Source: Eggerthellales bacterium UBA948 (GTDB lineage: Bacteria > Actinomycetota > Coriobacteriia > Coriobacteriales > UBA8131). From it: a stretch of DNA of 19,104 nt. Location of the stretch: positions 1 through 19,104 of the forward strand of contig DBCW01000018.1 of NCBI GenBank assembly GCA_002293265.1, in the 5' to 3' direction. This document shows positions 1-7,227 of this stretch, piece after piece. Position 1 is the stretch's first letter; each line of letters begins with the position of its first letter. The position numbers and the translations under genes were made by a program. The notes below the pieces were generated by a model. It searched no databases and was not told the DNA's origin. It worked only from the letters and a program-made list of their open reading frames with translations.

Positions 1-40
1 GGGAAGCCCGGTCGCTCCGTTATTAATACTTTAAGGTGCC

Positions 41-72
41 AATGTGTGTTTTATGTACGCAAAATACACATT
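41..72 (-). terminator. A+T-rich hairpin downstream of larE
   Basis: Arms at 41-52 and 61-72 are complementary over 12 positions (one G-U read on the plus strand, one mismatch read on the minus strand), around an 8-nt loop. The stem begins 6 bases past the larE stop codon, so it most likely ends larE transcripts. It is A+T-rich and has no clean T run after it in the minus direction, so termination strength is uncertain. Confidence 0.35.
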
Positions 73-78
73 AAGGTT

Positions 79-939
79 TTAACTACATCCACCTAGTCCC
101 TTTTCGACACACTCAGGACAAAAAGGGTTTTCGTTGGCTGTCTTGATGGTTTCGTTCATGCTGCCTGTTCTGTATCCTTGCAAATCTAGAGCGACGTATG
201 TAAAGCCTATTTGCTTGAACTCATAATGGATTTTTTCTCGCAGCTCCTTGTTTTCTAACAGTGAAAAACCGTCGCTGTCTGTTTCTATGCGAGCTAGGTT
301 GTCGTGAAACCTTACTCTGACCTGATGAAAGCCTATGTCGAGCAGTATTTGCTCGGCTTTGTCTATCATTGCTAACCGCTCGACTGAGATAGTTTCGCCA
401 TATGGAAACCGCGATGAAAGACAGGCGAAAGACTGCTTGTTCCATGTTGAAAGACCTAATTCTTTGGATAACTGCCTTATTTCCTGCTTGCTCAGTCCAA
501 CTTGGCGCAAAGGGCTTTTAATATTTTGCTCCTTGACGGCTGTAAGCCCGGGGCGGTAATCTCCATCGTCGTCCGTGTTTGAGCCTTCCGCGACATTATC
601 TATATCATGCTCTCGCGCTACAGCCCATATTTTTTCGAATAGTTCGTTTTTGCAGAGGTAGCATCGATTTACAGGGTTTTGTGAAAACCCCTCTATGTTC
701 AATTCTTCTGAATCACATATAAGGTGACGTATCCCCTCTTTATTACAGAAATCAACTGCTTCTTGTAATTCGCGTTTGGGAAACGAGCAGGAGCGTGCGG
801 TTACAGCTATAACCTTATCACCCAAAACATCGTAAGCAGTTTTTAAAAGGAATGTGGAATCGACACCACCGGAAAATGCAACCACCATACTTTCGAGATT
901 TTTAAGGTTTTGCTTCAACGCTAAGTATTTATCTTTCAT
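79..939 (-). CDS. larE: LarE-type ATP-dependent sacrificial sulfur transferase
   Basis: This is a PP-loop ATPase of the LarE family. In the known pathway LarE adenylates the pyridinium dinucleotide made by LarB and donates sulfur to it, before LarC adds nickel to give the lactate racemase cofactor. Counting from a GTG at 972, the PP-loop SGGVDS is at residues 34-39, an RCYLCK motif at 103-108, and the CLSSR segment has its Cys at 184, where the sacrificial cysteine of Lactobacillus plantarum LarE sits. The C-terminus carries three more cysteines (CPEC and a final GGC). I chose ATG 939 because GGAGG lies 11 bases upstream; the GTG at 972 has no Shine-Dalgarno sequence. No larA, larB or larC is nearby, so it could serve another sulfur-transfer reaction. 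Family assignment is strong; pathway is inferred. Confidence 0.85.
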   Translation of the reverse strand: MKDKYLALKQNLKNLESMVVAFSGGVDSTFLLKTAYDVLGDKVIAVTARSCSFPKRELQEAVDFCNKEGIRHLICDSEELNIEGFSQNPVNRCYLCKNELFEKIWAVAREHDIDNVAEGSNTDDDGDYRPGLTAVKEQNIKSPLRQVGLSKQEIRQLSKELGLSTWNKQSFACLSSRFPYGETISVERLAMIDKAEQILLDIGFHQVRVRFHDNLARIETDSDGFSLLENKELREKIHYEFKQIGFTYVALDLQGYRTGSMNETIKTANENPFCPECVEKGLGGCS

Positions 940-1008
940 CTTTGTTGTAGCCTCCATATCGAAAATCCGCACAGGGATTACACTTTTTTATTCTGCACCG
1001 GAAAGTAT

Positions 1009-1044
1009 TGATGACATTATAGACGACTTGCACAAAAGCCTTGA
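1009..1044 (-). promoter_or_regulatory. Promoter of larE
   Basis: A perfect TATAAT -10 is read on the minus strand at 1021-1016. The hexamer 17 bases upstream (1044-1039, TCAAGG) is a poor -35. Transcription would start near 1009, about 70 bases before the larE ATG. A good -10 with a bad -35 suggests an activator, and an inverted repeat lies in the right place for one. Confidence 0.5.
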
Positions 1045-1047
1045 GAA

Positions 1048-1072
1048 TATCATACGTGCCTGACGTATGATA
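1048..1072. promoter_or_regulatory. Perfect inverted repeat, candidate operator for larE
   Basis: TATCATACGT (1048-1057) is repeated inverted at 1063-1072 around the 5-base centre GCCTG. The centre is about 51 bases upstream of the predicted larE start site, next to the weak -35. It has no T run, so a protein-binding site is likelier than a terminator. The binding protein is unknown. Confidence 0.45.
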
Positions 1073-1194
1073 CATAAAACCGTTACAGGTAATATCAATC
1101 TCATAGGATACTCGAATTAGCATTAAAACGATTAAAAAGATTGTATAAAACGCTTAGTTTGTCACTGAAAATTACATTTAACCGTTTAGTTAGC

Positions 1195-1224
1195 TTATTA
1201 TCTCCATATGGATTATGGTAAAAT
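1195..1224 (+). promoter_or_regulatory. Extended -10 promoter of the kinase/cyclase operon
   Basis: TGGTAAAAT at 1216-1224 is an extended -10 (TGn plus a hexamer one mismatch from consensus). The region 18 bases upstream (1195-1200, TTATTA) is a weak -35. The start site would be near 1231, leaving a leader of about 180 bases before the kinase ATG. Confidence 0.45.
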
Positions 1225-1253
1225 ACCTGCTATAAAAGGGGTAAGGTTTACTT

Positions 1254-1346
1254 TGTTTCCTGGCAGATTGGGGCTATCTGCTTTTGCGATTGCTGAGATT
1301 CGCTTACTTTTGCAGTGAGTCTATTAATTCAGTTACCCAGGAGACA
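1254..1346 (+). ncRNA. Structured leader RNA, aptamer-like multibranched fold
   Basis: TGTTTCCTGG (1254-1263) pairs with CCAGGAGACA (1337-1346) as a 10-bp closing helix with one G-U. Inside are CAGAT/ATCTG (1264-1268/1276-1280, 7-base loop TGGGGCT, flush against the closing helix), GCGA/TCGC (1286-1289/1300-1303) and TTAC/GTGA (1304-1307/1315-1318, one G-U). This makes a four-way junction on paper. The first two helices are convincing; the last two are short. It matches no riboswitch class whose consensus I can recall. With the downstream hairpin it looks like the ligand-binding half of an attenuator for the signalling operon. Confidence 0.4.
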
Positions 1347-1359
1347 GCATTTTTTGAGG

Positions 1360-1395
1360 AGCATGGGTGGCGCTAATTTGCAGCATAGCTTTTTT
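1360..1395 (+). terminator. Candidate attenuator terminator in the kinase leader
   Basis: AGCATG (1360-1365) pairs with CATAGCT (1384-1390) as a 6-bp stem with a bulged A at 1387, and T1390-T1395 follows. It ends 17 bases before the kinase start codon. A competing pairing, ACCCA (1335-1339) with TGGGT (1364-1368), would open both this hairpin and the closing helix of the upstream fold, which is the usual terminator/antiterminator logic. The stem is short, so efficiency is doubtful. Confidence 0.35.
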
Positions 1396-1412
1396 CCGGA
1401 TGAGTTCTCATC

Positions 1413-2762
1413 ATGGATAATTTAGCTACCAATAGCTTGATCGGAATCATAATAATTGCGGCTCTCACGTGCGTGATAGGCTTACTCGCTATCTATTTAG
1501 TTCGTATTCGTAAAACTATGCTCAAGATTAAGTCTGAATCGGACATACAAAATAAAGAGTTTGAAAAGCAGACAAAAGAGCTAGAGGAGCAGACGAAAAA
1601 CGCTCGAAGCGCTTCGCAGACAAAAAGCGATTTCTTAAGTCGCATGAGTCACGAGATTCGCACGCCGCTAAATGCTATTATCGGCATGACCCAGGTGGCA
1701 CAAAACACCGGTGATGTTGATCAGTTAAAGGTCTATTTAACAAACATAGAATCCAATTCAAAACATCTTCTGGGCATCGTTGGTAACATCTTGGACTTTT
1801 CCAAGCTTGAGTCGGGTAAGATGAAATTGGAGGAAAAGCTTTTCTCGCTAAGAGAAACTGTTGCGTTCGTGGTCAACATGTTTCGTGATCGAGCCAGCGA
1901 AAAAGGCATTAAGCTTACGGCTAATACCGAAAACATCCAACACGATGGATTGATCACTGACTCGCTACGACTAAGCCAAGTGCTCATTAACCTCATGTCA
2001 AATGCGATTAAGTTTACAGATGAGGGCGAGATACACCTAAATGTTGAAGAGCTTTACTTTAACAACGGTGAAGCGGTGTATCAATTTTCTGTTAGCGATA
2101 CCGGGATTGGTATAGACCCTAAACAGACCGGAAAGCTTTTCACCTCCTTTTCCCAAGCAAGTGCCGATACAACTCGCCTATTTGGCGGCACAGGTTTAGG
2201 TCTGGCGATCTCTAAAGATCTTGTTGCTATGCTTGGCGGCGAGATAGAACTGGAGACAGAGCTTGGACGCGGTTCTGTTTTTACCTTTACCATACATGTG
2301 AAAGCCAAAGAAACTGCCGAAGGCTCTACCGTAAAGCAGACCAGTCACACCCGTGGGCTGAATCTAAGTGGTAAACATGTTTTGGTTGTTGACGATATTG
2401 AGATAAACTGTGAGATAGTCTCAGCGCTTTTACAAGAAACCGGTGCAATTATTGAGACTGCAGAAAATGGTCAGCAAGCGCTGGATCTTTTTAAGTCATC
2501 GCAAATTGGCTATTTTGACCTAATACTGATGGATATCCAAATGCCGGTTATGAATGGATATGAAGCAACAGAAGAGATTCGAAGTTTGGACAGGCCGGAT
2601 GCTAAAACTGTAGTGATTGCTGCAATCTCTGCCAATGCATTGCCTGATGACATCCAAAGGGCAAGTCAAGTTGGCATGGATGGATATCTGGCTAAGCCAA
2701 TCGACTCTGTGTATATGTATAAGAAAATTGGTGAGTGGCTTGAGAAAAATTCTATCAAATAA
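1413..2762 (+). CDS. Hybrid sensor histidine kinase with C-terminal receiver
   Basis: This 449-residue membrane protein has one transmembrane helix (about 9-30), a charged coiled coil (about 36-70), a HisKA dimerisation domain with the phosphorylated His80 in SHEIRTPLN, and a HATPase_c domain (N-box Asn197, DTGIG 229-233, GGTGLGL 258-264). A receiver domain follows from about 320 (acidic pair 327-328, phosphoacceptor Asp374, Ser406 at the switch position, Lys428). All catalytic residues are present. There is no recognisable input domain, so the stimulus must come through the membrane helix, the coiled coil or a partner. An in-frame stop at 1401-1403 limits the N-terminus; the Shine-Dalgarno (GGATGAG) is weak. 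Its 3' end overlaps the diguanylate cyclase gene, so the two are co-transcribed. The target of the phosphate is not visible here. Confidence 0.92.
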   Translation: MDNLATNSLIGIIIIAALTCVIGLLAIYLVRIRKTMLKIKSESDIQNKEFEKQTKELEEQTKNARSASQTKSDFLSRMSHEIRTPLNAIIGMTQVAQNTGDVDQLKVYLTNIESNSKHLLGIVGNILDFSKLESGKMKLEEKLFSLRETVAFVVNMFRDRASEKGIKLTANTENIQHDGLITDSLRLSQVLINLMSNAIKFTDEGEIHLNVEELYFNNGEAVYQFSVSDTGIGIDPKQTGKLFTSFSQASADTTRLFGGTGLGLAISKDLVAMLGGEIELETELGRGSVFTFTIHVKAKETAEGSTVKQTSHTRGLNLSGKHVLVVDDIEINCEIVSALLQETGAIIETAENGQQALDLFKSSQIGYFDLILMDIQMPVMNGYEATEEIRSLDRPDAKTVVIAAISANALPDDIQRASQVGMDGYLAKPIDSVYMYKKIGEWLEKNSIK

Positions 2763-3801
2763 GCTCTACCTTGGCATAGGTCTGGTGATCTTACTCTTTA
2801 TCGTCATGGGCGCTGTTTCGATATCTTCTCTCGAACTGCTTCAAGGAAACGCTCGTGTTGTTAACTATGTTGGAATCGTTAGAGGTGCTACGCAAAAACT
2901 TGTCAAAGAAGAGTTGATGGGGCATCCGGACGATGCCTTGATAAAGCGTCTAGACGGTATTGTTGACGAACTTCTCACCGGAGAAGGCGAAAATGACCTC
3001 GTAAAACTTGACGATGAAGCCTATCTGAAAAACATGAGCAAGGTCAAGGAAAGCTGGACGCTTCTTAAGATAGATATTGCTAATGTTCGCTCGGGGCAAG
3101 GTCAACAAGAATTATATGATGCCAGCCAAGAATACTTTGAGCTTGTTAACGATACTGTTTTCTCTGCAGAAGAATACTCCGAAGCGCAGGTTGTTTATAT
3201 CAACTGGATTATGGTTGTTATCAACGGTGCCTTTGTTGTAGTGTTGGTTATCGGTGTGGTGTTTGCTGTGCGCAGCATGGCGATACGGCGACGAGCCGAT
3301 GCTCTTGGTGTGCTCGCATATGTTGACACTCTTACAGAGATCAATAACAGGGCAAGCTGTGAACGCCTTATCGGAGAGTGGATAAAAGATCCGCCCCAAG
3401 AAGATGTATGGGCTTTCATGTTTGACATGAATGATCTTAAGCTAACAAACGACTTTTTAGGCCATCAAGGCGGTGACCAGGTTATCAAAGCGTTTGCAAA
3501 TATTTTGTCCGAAGTGGCACAGCCTTACGGTTTCTTAGGTCGTTATGGAGGCGATGAGTTTCTTGCGTTATTTATAGATTGCAGCGATGACATTGCAAAG
3601 AAATTCCTTGATGAAATACATGAGAAAGTAGACAGTTATAACGAAGTTCGCAGCAATAAACTCGAACAGATCAGCTATGCCGGAGGATTTGCTCATGGCA
3701 ATCTTGCGACTAAGGATATAGATGACATAATCCACGAAGCGGATAACCAGATGTATCTGGACAAGAGAAAGATCAAGAAAGCCAAACTAAGCGCAGAATA
3801 G
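2731..3801 (+). CDS. Membrane diguanylate cyclase (GGDEF) with extracytoplasmic sensor region
   Basis: From GTG 2731 this is 356 residues. It has a transmembrane helix (about 12-31), a mostly helical extracytoplasmic stretch (about 32-156) resembling a four-helix-bundle input domain, a second helix (about 158-180) and a GGDEF domain (from about 197). DTLTEINNR (199-207), FDMNDLK and GHQGGD are the expected substrate-site motifs, and GGDEF (273-277) is intact, so it should make c-di-GMP from two GTP. The RxxD inhibitory site normally five residues before GGDEF is absent (QPYG there), so classical product inhibition is unlikely. The start overlaps the kinase end by 32 bases. TTG 2740 is an alternative start. 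No EAL or HD-GYP gene is in the window. Confidence 0.85.
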   Translation: MSGLRKILSNKLYLGIGLVILLFIVMGAVSISSLELLQGNARVVNYVGIVRGATQKLVKEELMGHPDDALIKRLDGIVDELLTGEGENDLVKLDDEAYLKNMSKVKESWTLLKIDIANVRSGQGQQELYDASQEYFELVNDTVFSAEEYSEAQVVYINWIMVVINGAFVVVLVIGVVFAVRSMAIRRRADALGVLAYVDTLTEINNRASCERLIGEWIKDPPQEDVWAFMFDMNDLKLTNDFLGHQGGDQVIKAFANILSEVAQPYGFLGRYGGDEFLALFIDCSDDIAKKFLDEIHEKVDSYNEVRSNKLEQISYAGGFAHGNLATKDIDDIIHEADNQMYLDKRKIKKAKLSAE

Positions 3802-3808
3802 TTTGGCT
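3780..3808. terminator. Bidirectional terminator between convergent genes
   Basis: AGCCAAACTA (3780-3789) and TAGTTTGGCT (3799-3808) form a perfect 10-bp stem with a 9-base loop. It includes the stop codon of the diguanylate cyclase gene. On the minus strand it is followed by a T-rich stretch and lies 11 bases past the stop of the 3819-4499 gene, so it fits best as that gene's terminator. Confidence 0.55.
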
Positions 3809-3818
3809 GTCATGTATA

Positions 3819-4499
3819 TTAAAACTCTTTTAGCTCTTCTCCGGAGATGCTTTTGACAAAAACATTGAACCTGTATGCGCAGATAGACTGATCTAAAGAG
3901 ACATACATGGTCTGTGCCCTGCTGCCCCTGATACTTTGCTCGCCATATAAACCGGGATGAACCATGAGTTCACGATTTCCCAAACTTGTGATTCTGTATC
4001 CGCAAACTGCCATGGCGTAAAAATTATACTGAGTTTCATTTACATCAACTTTGCGCATAACCACCATCACTGGGCGATTGCTGGAAATTTCATCTACGAT
4101 CATATGCCAGGTTTTGTCTTTACCAAGTCCGCTAAAGCTACAGCGAACAAATATCTTGCTGACCCAATAAAAAGATAGCCAGCCTTTATTGAACTTATCT
4201 GAGAACCTTGTACCCCAAAGATCCGCTTGCTTGGTCTTTTCACCAAAAATGTGTTGCAGCATTTTATAAAATTGATTTGTTCGCGGATACTTTGCTTTAT
4301 CCCACGAAGACCCCTGCAAGGCCTCTGACTCCAAAATATCCGGGATCAAGCGATTGCCGTTCTTTAAGTCAAGATAGTTGAGTATCAGACCAAGCGCTAC
4401 ATATGCGCTTGCCACAGATTCTCCCTTAGCATTATCGCCAAATGATATTCGTCTAAATACATCATCTACACCATTGATGCTTTGATGACCGGGCTGCAT
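3819..4499 (-). CDS. Uncharacterised protein, possible inactive C39-like peptidase fold
   Basis: The product is 226 residues with no signal peptide. An in-frame stop lies directly before the ATG, so the start is fixed. I do not recognise a named family. The layout resembles C39-type papain-like peptidases: an N-terminal helix ending NYLD (41-44), a W/Y-rich middle, then EISSNRPVMVV (137-147), YNFYAMAVCGYR (158-169) and VHPGLYG (180-186). These match the usual GRPVIV, H-x-VVxGY and VHDGW pattern. The catalytic Cys position falls on about Ser31 and the His position on Tyr161, so it would be enzymatically dead. It follows leuS by 31 bases in the same direction, with a modest GAAGAG Shine-Dalgarno, so it is probably co-transcribed with leuS. 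Fold assignment is inference only. Confidence 0.75.
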   Translation of the reverse strand: MQPGHQSINGVDDVFRRISFGDNAKGESVASAYVALGLILNYLDLKNGNRLIPDILESEALQGSSWDKAKYPRTNQFYKMLQHIFGEKTKQADLWGTRFSDKFNKGWLSFYWVSKIFVRCSFSGLGKDKTWHMIVDEISSNRPVMVVMRKVDVNETQYNFYAMAVCGYRITSLGNRELMVHPGLYGEQSIRGSRAQTMYVSLDQSICAYRFNVFVKSISGEELKEF

Positions 4500-4530
4500 T
4501 TACGCTCTTCGCCTTTATCGACAGCCGCTG

Positions 4531-7134
4531 TTATACAACAATATTGACGAGCTTTTTAGGCACCACAACAACTTTCTTAGCTTGGGTGTCGCCAATAAAC
4601 TCGTGCACTGATTCAAGTGCAGCGCTTTGCACTTCTGCTTCGCTAGCTTCACTGGATACTGTTACGCGTGCTTTGATCTTTCCGTTTACCTGTACAGCAA
4701 GTTCAACTTGTCCGGCTATTGCTTGAGCGGGATCAAATTCAGGCCAGTTTTGCAGATGAACACTACCCTCCATACCCAAAGCCTCGCTCCAAAGCTCCTC
4801 GCAGATATGTGGAGCCATCGGTGCCAGCAAAAGAACCAACGCCTGAGCCACACGCTCAGCAAGCTGATCATCACGCATTGAGACCGGAATCTTGATGTAT
4901 GCACTAACAGTGTTGAGCAACTCCATAATTGCGCTGATAGAAGTATTAAAATTGAAGCGATCTATATCGGCGGTAACCTTACCTATCACTCTGTGATATT
5001 CGCGGTTAAGTTCCTCGCCTCTCTTTTTTGCCTCAGCATTATCTATTTTTAGATCGTAGACCGAAAGCTGTGTACCTTCTCCGTCTACTACTGTCTCACC
5101 GGTCAGGTCATAAACGCTACGCCAAATACGGTTGATAAAGCGGAAAATGCCTTCAAGACCTTCTTGCGACCAATCAAGATCCTTATCCGGCGGAGCCATA
5201 AACAAGATATAAACGCGCAGAGCATCTACACCATAAGACTTGATAATGTCTTCGGGAGCAATAACATTGCCTTTCGATTTGCTCATAACCTCACCGTGCA
5301 ACTTAACCATGCCTTGTGTAAGCAGATTGGTAAATGGCTCGTCAAAATTTAGCAGACCAACATCTCGAAGTGCCTTGGTGAAGAATCGCGAATATAGCAG
5401 ATGCAAAATGGCGTGCTCAATGCCGCCGATGTATTGATCTACCGGCATCCAAGCGTTTACCTTCTCGGGGGCAAAAGGCAAGCTTTTATTGTGAGGGTCG
5501 GTGTAGCGCAGATAATACCAACTCGAACAGGTGAATGTGTCCATGGTGTCGGTCTCTCGGCGCGCATCTGCACCACAAACGGGGCATTTGACCTCATAGA
5601 AATCCGGGCGAGAAGCCAGAGTTTCTCCTTTGGTCACATCAACATCCATAGGTAAAACTACCGGCAGATCACTTTCGGGTACCGGAACTATACCGCAATG
5701 CTTACAGTATATGGCAGGAATCGGGTTTCCCCAGTAACGTTGTCTGGAGATAAGCCAATCACGCAGACGGAAGTTTACGGTAGCTTGTCCTTGTTTGGAC
5801 GTGGACAGCTTATCGATCACTGCTTGCGCTCCGGGCGAATCCTTGCCGCCCTGCATTCCGGTGAACTCACCGCTTTGCACCATAATGCCTGAACCGTCAT
5901 AAGCCTCTGCCCAGGTAACATCGTTTAATTTACGCTCTTGCACGTTTTTTAGCTCTTCAAAGAGCGCATCGTCTTTAGAGACAACGACCGGCGGTATCGC
6001 GAGACCATATTTGCGTGCAAATTCAAAGTCACGTTGATCTCCCGATGGTACAGCCATAACAGCACCGGTACCATAATCCATCATCACATAATCAGATATC
6101 CAAATTGGCACCTTGTCGCCATTTATTGGGTTGATGACGTAACGCCCGGTAAATGCACCGTTCTTCTCGCGCTCGCCTTTTGAACGCTCGACTGCGCTTG
6201 CACTTGAGGCAAGTTTGACCACGCGATCCACCTCAGCAGCATACTCTGTGCCGGAAACAAAGCCCTCGACCAGCGGATGCTCCGGAGCTAAGAGAAAGAA
6301 TGTACAACCAAACAAGGTATCGGGTCTTGTTGTAAATACCGTGATCGTCTCGTTTGTTGGTTCTCCGTTGTCATCACATAATGTAAAAGCGATCTCAGCG
6401 CCGGTGGAGCGTCCTATCCAGTTTGCCTGCATCTGTTTTACTCGCTCCGGCCAACCGTCCAGCTTATCCAAGTCATCTAATAACTCTTGAGCATACTCCG
6501 TAATCTTAAAAAACCATTGCTCCAGCTCTTTTCGCTCTACAGCAGTGTGGCAACGCCAGCAACCTCCATCTATTACCTGCTCATTTGCAAGTACTGTCTG
6601 GCATGTAGGACACCAGTTTACCGGCGAGCTCTTTCGCTCAACCAAGCCTCGCTGCCAAAGTTTTATAAATATCCACTGACCCCAATGATAATAATTAGCG
6701 TCACTCGTGATGACAGTTCTATTCCAGTCGTAAGAAAAACCCAAGCGCTTAAGAGACTCTCGCTGTTTATCAATATTGGCATACGTCCATGTAGCCGGAG
6801 TCGAGTTCTGTTTAATAGCTGCATTTTCTGCAGGCATACCAAAAGAATCCCAGCCGATCGGATGCAAGACGTTGTAACCTTGCATACGTTTATACCTGCT
6901 CACCACATCACCTATGGTGTAATTGCGGACATGCCCCATATGAACATCACCAGAGGGGTAAGGAAACATCTCCAGTGTGTAATAAAAAGGTTTATTATTG
7001 GTAGTTTTTGCGCTACCCGATGAGTCAGTTTCCACTACCGAGCCCACATCGGGCTCGGTAACGCTATCAATATGCAGGTCTCGCCAGACTTCTTGCCATT
7101 TTGGCTCAATCTTAAACGGATCGTATTGTTGCAT
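4531..7134 (-). CDS. leuS: Leucyl-tRNA synthetase
   Basis: This 867-residue class I synthetase charges tRNA-Leu in the cytoplasm. The HIGH-type motif HMGH is at 65-68 and the KMSKS-type motif (VMSKS) at 616-620. The CP1 editing domain is present, with TTRPDT (268-273) and [10 protein letters not shown]...DQRD (354-369), so post-transfer editing should work. Cysteine pairs at 175/178 and 192/195, and CKHC and CPVC at about 477 and 517, look zinc-binding. A low-complexity stretch of about 30 residues (20-48, rich in S, T, V, D) precedes the active-site strand and is longer than in most homologues I know. GGAGAG six bases before the ATG supports the start. No T-box leader is present. Length is normal for bacterial LeuRS. 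Confidence 0.98.
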   Translation of the reverse strand: MQQYDPFKIEPKWQEVWRDLHIDSVTEPDVGSVVETDSSGSAKTTNNKPFYYTLEMFPYPSGDVHMGHVRNYTIGDVVSRYKRMQGYNVLHPIGWDSFGMPAENAAIKQNSTPATWTYANIDKQRESLKRLGFSYDWNRTVITSDANYYHWGQWIFIKLWQRGLVERKSSPVNWCPTCQTVLANEQVIDGGCWRCHTAVERKELEQWFFKITEYAQELLDDLDKLDGWPERVKQMQANWIGRSTGAEIAFTLCDDNGEPTNETITVFTTRPDTLFGCTFFLLAPEHPLVEGFVSGTEYAAEVDRVVKLASSASAVERSKGEREKNGAFTGRYVINPINGDKVPIWISDYVMMDYGTGAVMAVPSGDQRDFEFARKYGLAIPPVVVSKDDALFEELKNVQERKLNDVTWAEAYDGSGIMVQSGEFTGMQGGKDSPGAQAVIDKLSTSKQGQATVNFRLRDWLISRQRYWGNPIPAIYCKHCGIVPVPESDLPVVLPMDVDVTKGETLASRPDFYEVKCPVCGADARRETDTMDTFTCSSWYYLRYTDPHNKSLPFAPEKVNAWMPVDQYIGGIEHAILHLLYSRFFTKALRDVGLLNFDEPFTNLLTQGMVKLHGEVMSKSKGNVIAPEDIIKSYGVDALRVYILFMAPPDKDLDWSQEGLEGIFRFINRIWRSVYDLTGETVVDGEGTQLSVYDLKIDNAEAKKRGEELNREYHRVIGKVTADIDRFNFNTSISAIMELLNTVSAYIKIPVSMRDDQLAERVAQALVLLLAPMAPHICEELWSEALGMEGSVHLQNWPEFDPAQAIAGQVELAVQVNGKIKARVTVSSEASEAEVQSAALESVHEFIGDTQAKKVVVVPKKLVNIVV

Positions 7135-7177
7135 CGTCTCTCCTTGTTAAGTCTTATACCCCAATAAAACCTTTTAC

Positions 7178-7207
7178 CTTATATAGTCATTGTTTTACTT
7201 AAAGCAA
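7178..7207 (-). promoter_or_regulatory. Possible leuS promoter
   Basis: On the minus strand TTGCTT (7207-7202) is followed after 16 bases by TATATA (7185-7180), or after 18 bases by TATAAG. It lies in the 93-base gap between guaB and leuS. I see no terminator for guaB here, so read-through is also possible. Confidence 0.35.
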
Positions 7208-7227
7208 TTTTAATTTTAGGCAGTGCT

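Noticed and set aside
929..1123. 64-codon open frame on the minus strand over the larE promoter.
   Set aside because: It spans the TATAAT and the inverted repeat, has no ribosome-binding site and no recognisable protein character.
1291..1297. GCTGAGA resembles the TPP riboswitch motif.
   Set aside because: The ACCTGAT element and the second conserved arm are missing and the downstream genes are not thiamine-related.
1337..1349. CCAGGAGACAGC resembles the B12 box of cobalamin riboswitches.
   Set aside because: The other conserved cobalamin elements are absent, and this stretch is fully paired in the closing helix of the leader.
6487..7023. 178-codon open frame on the plus strand inside leuS.
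   Set aside because: It is antisense to a fully conserved synthetase; composition is that of a reversed coding strand.
7135..7227. T-box leader expected before leuS.
   Set aside because: The gap is only 93 bases, with no T-box core and no terminator hairpin.
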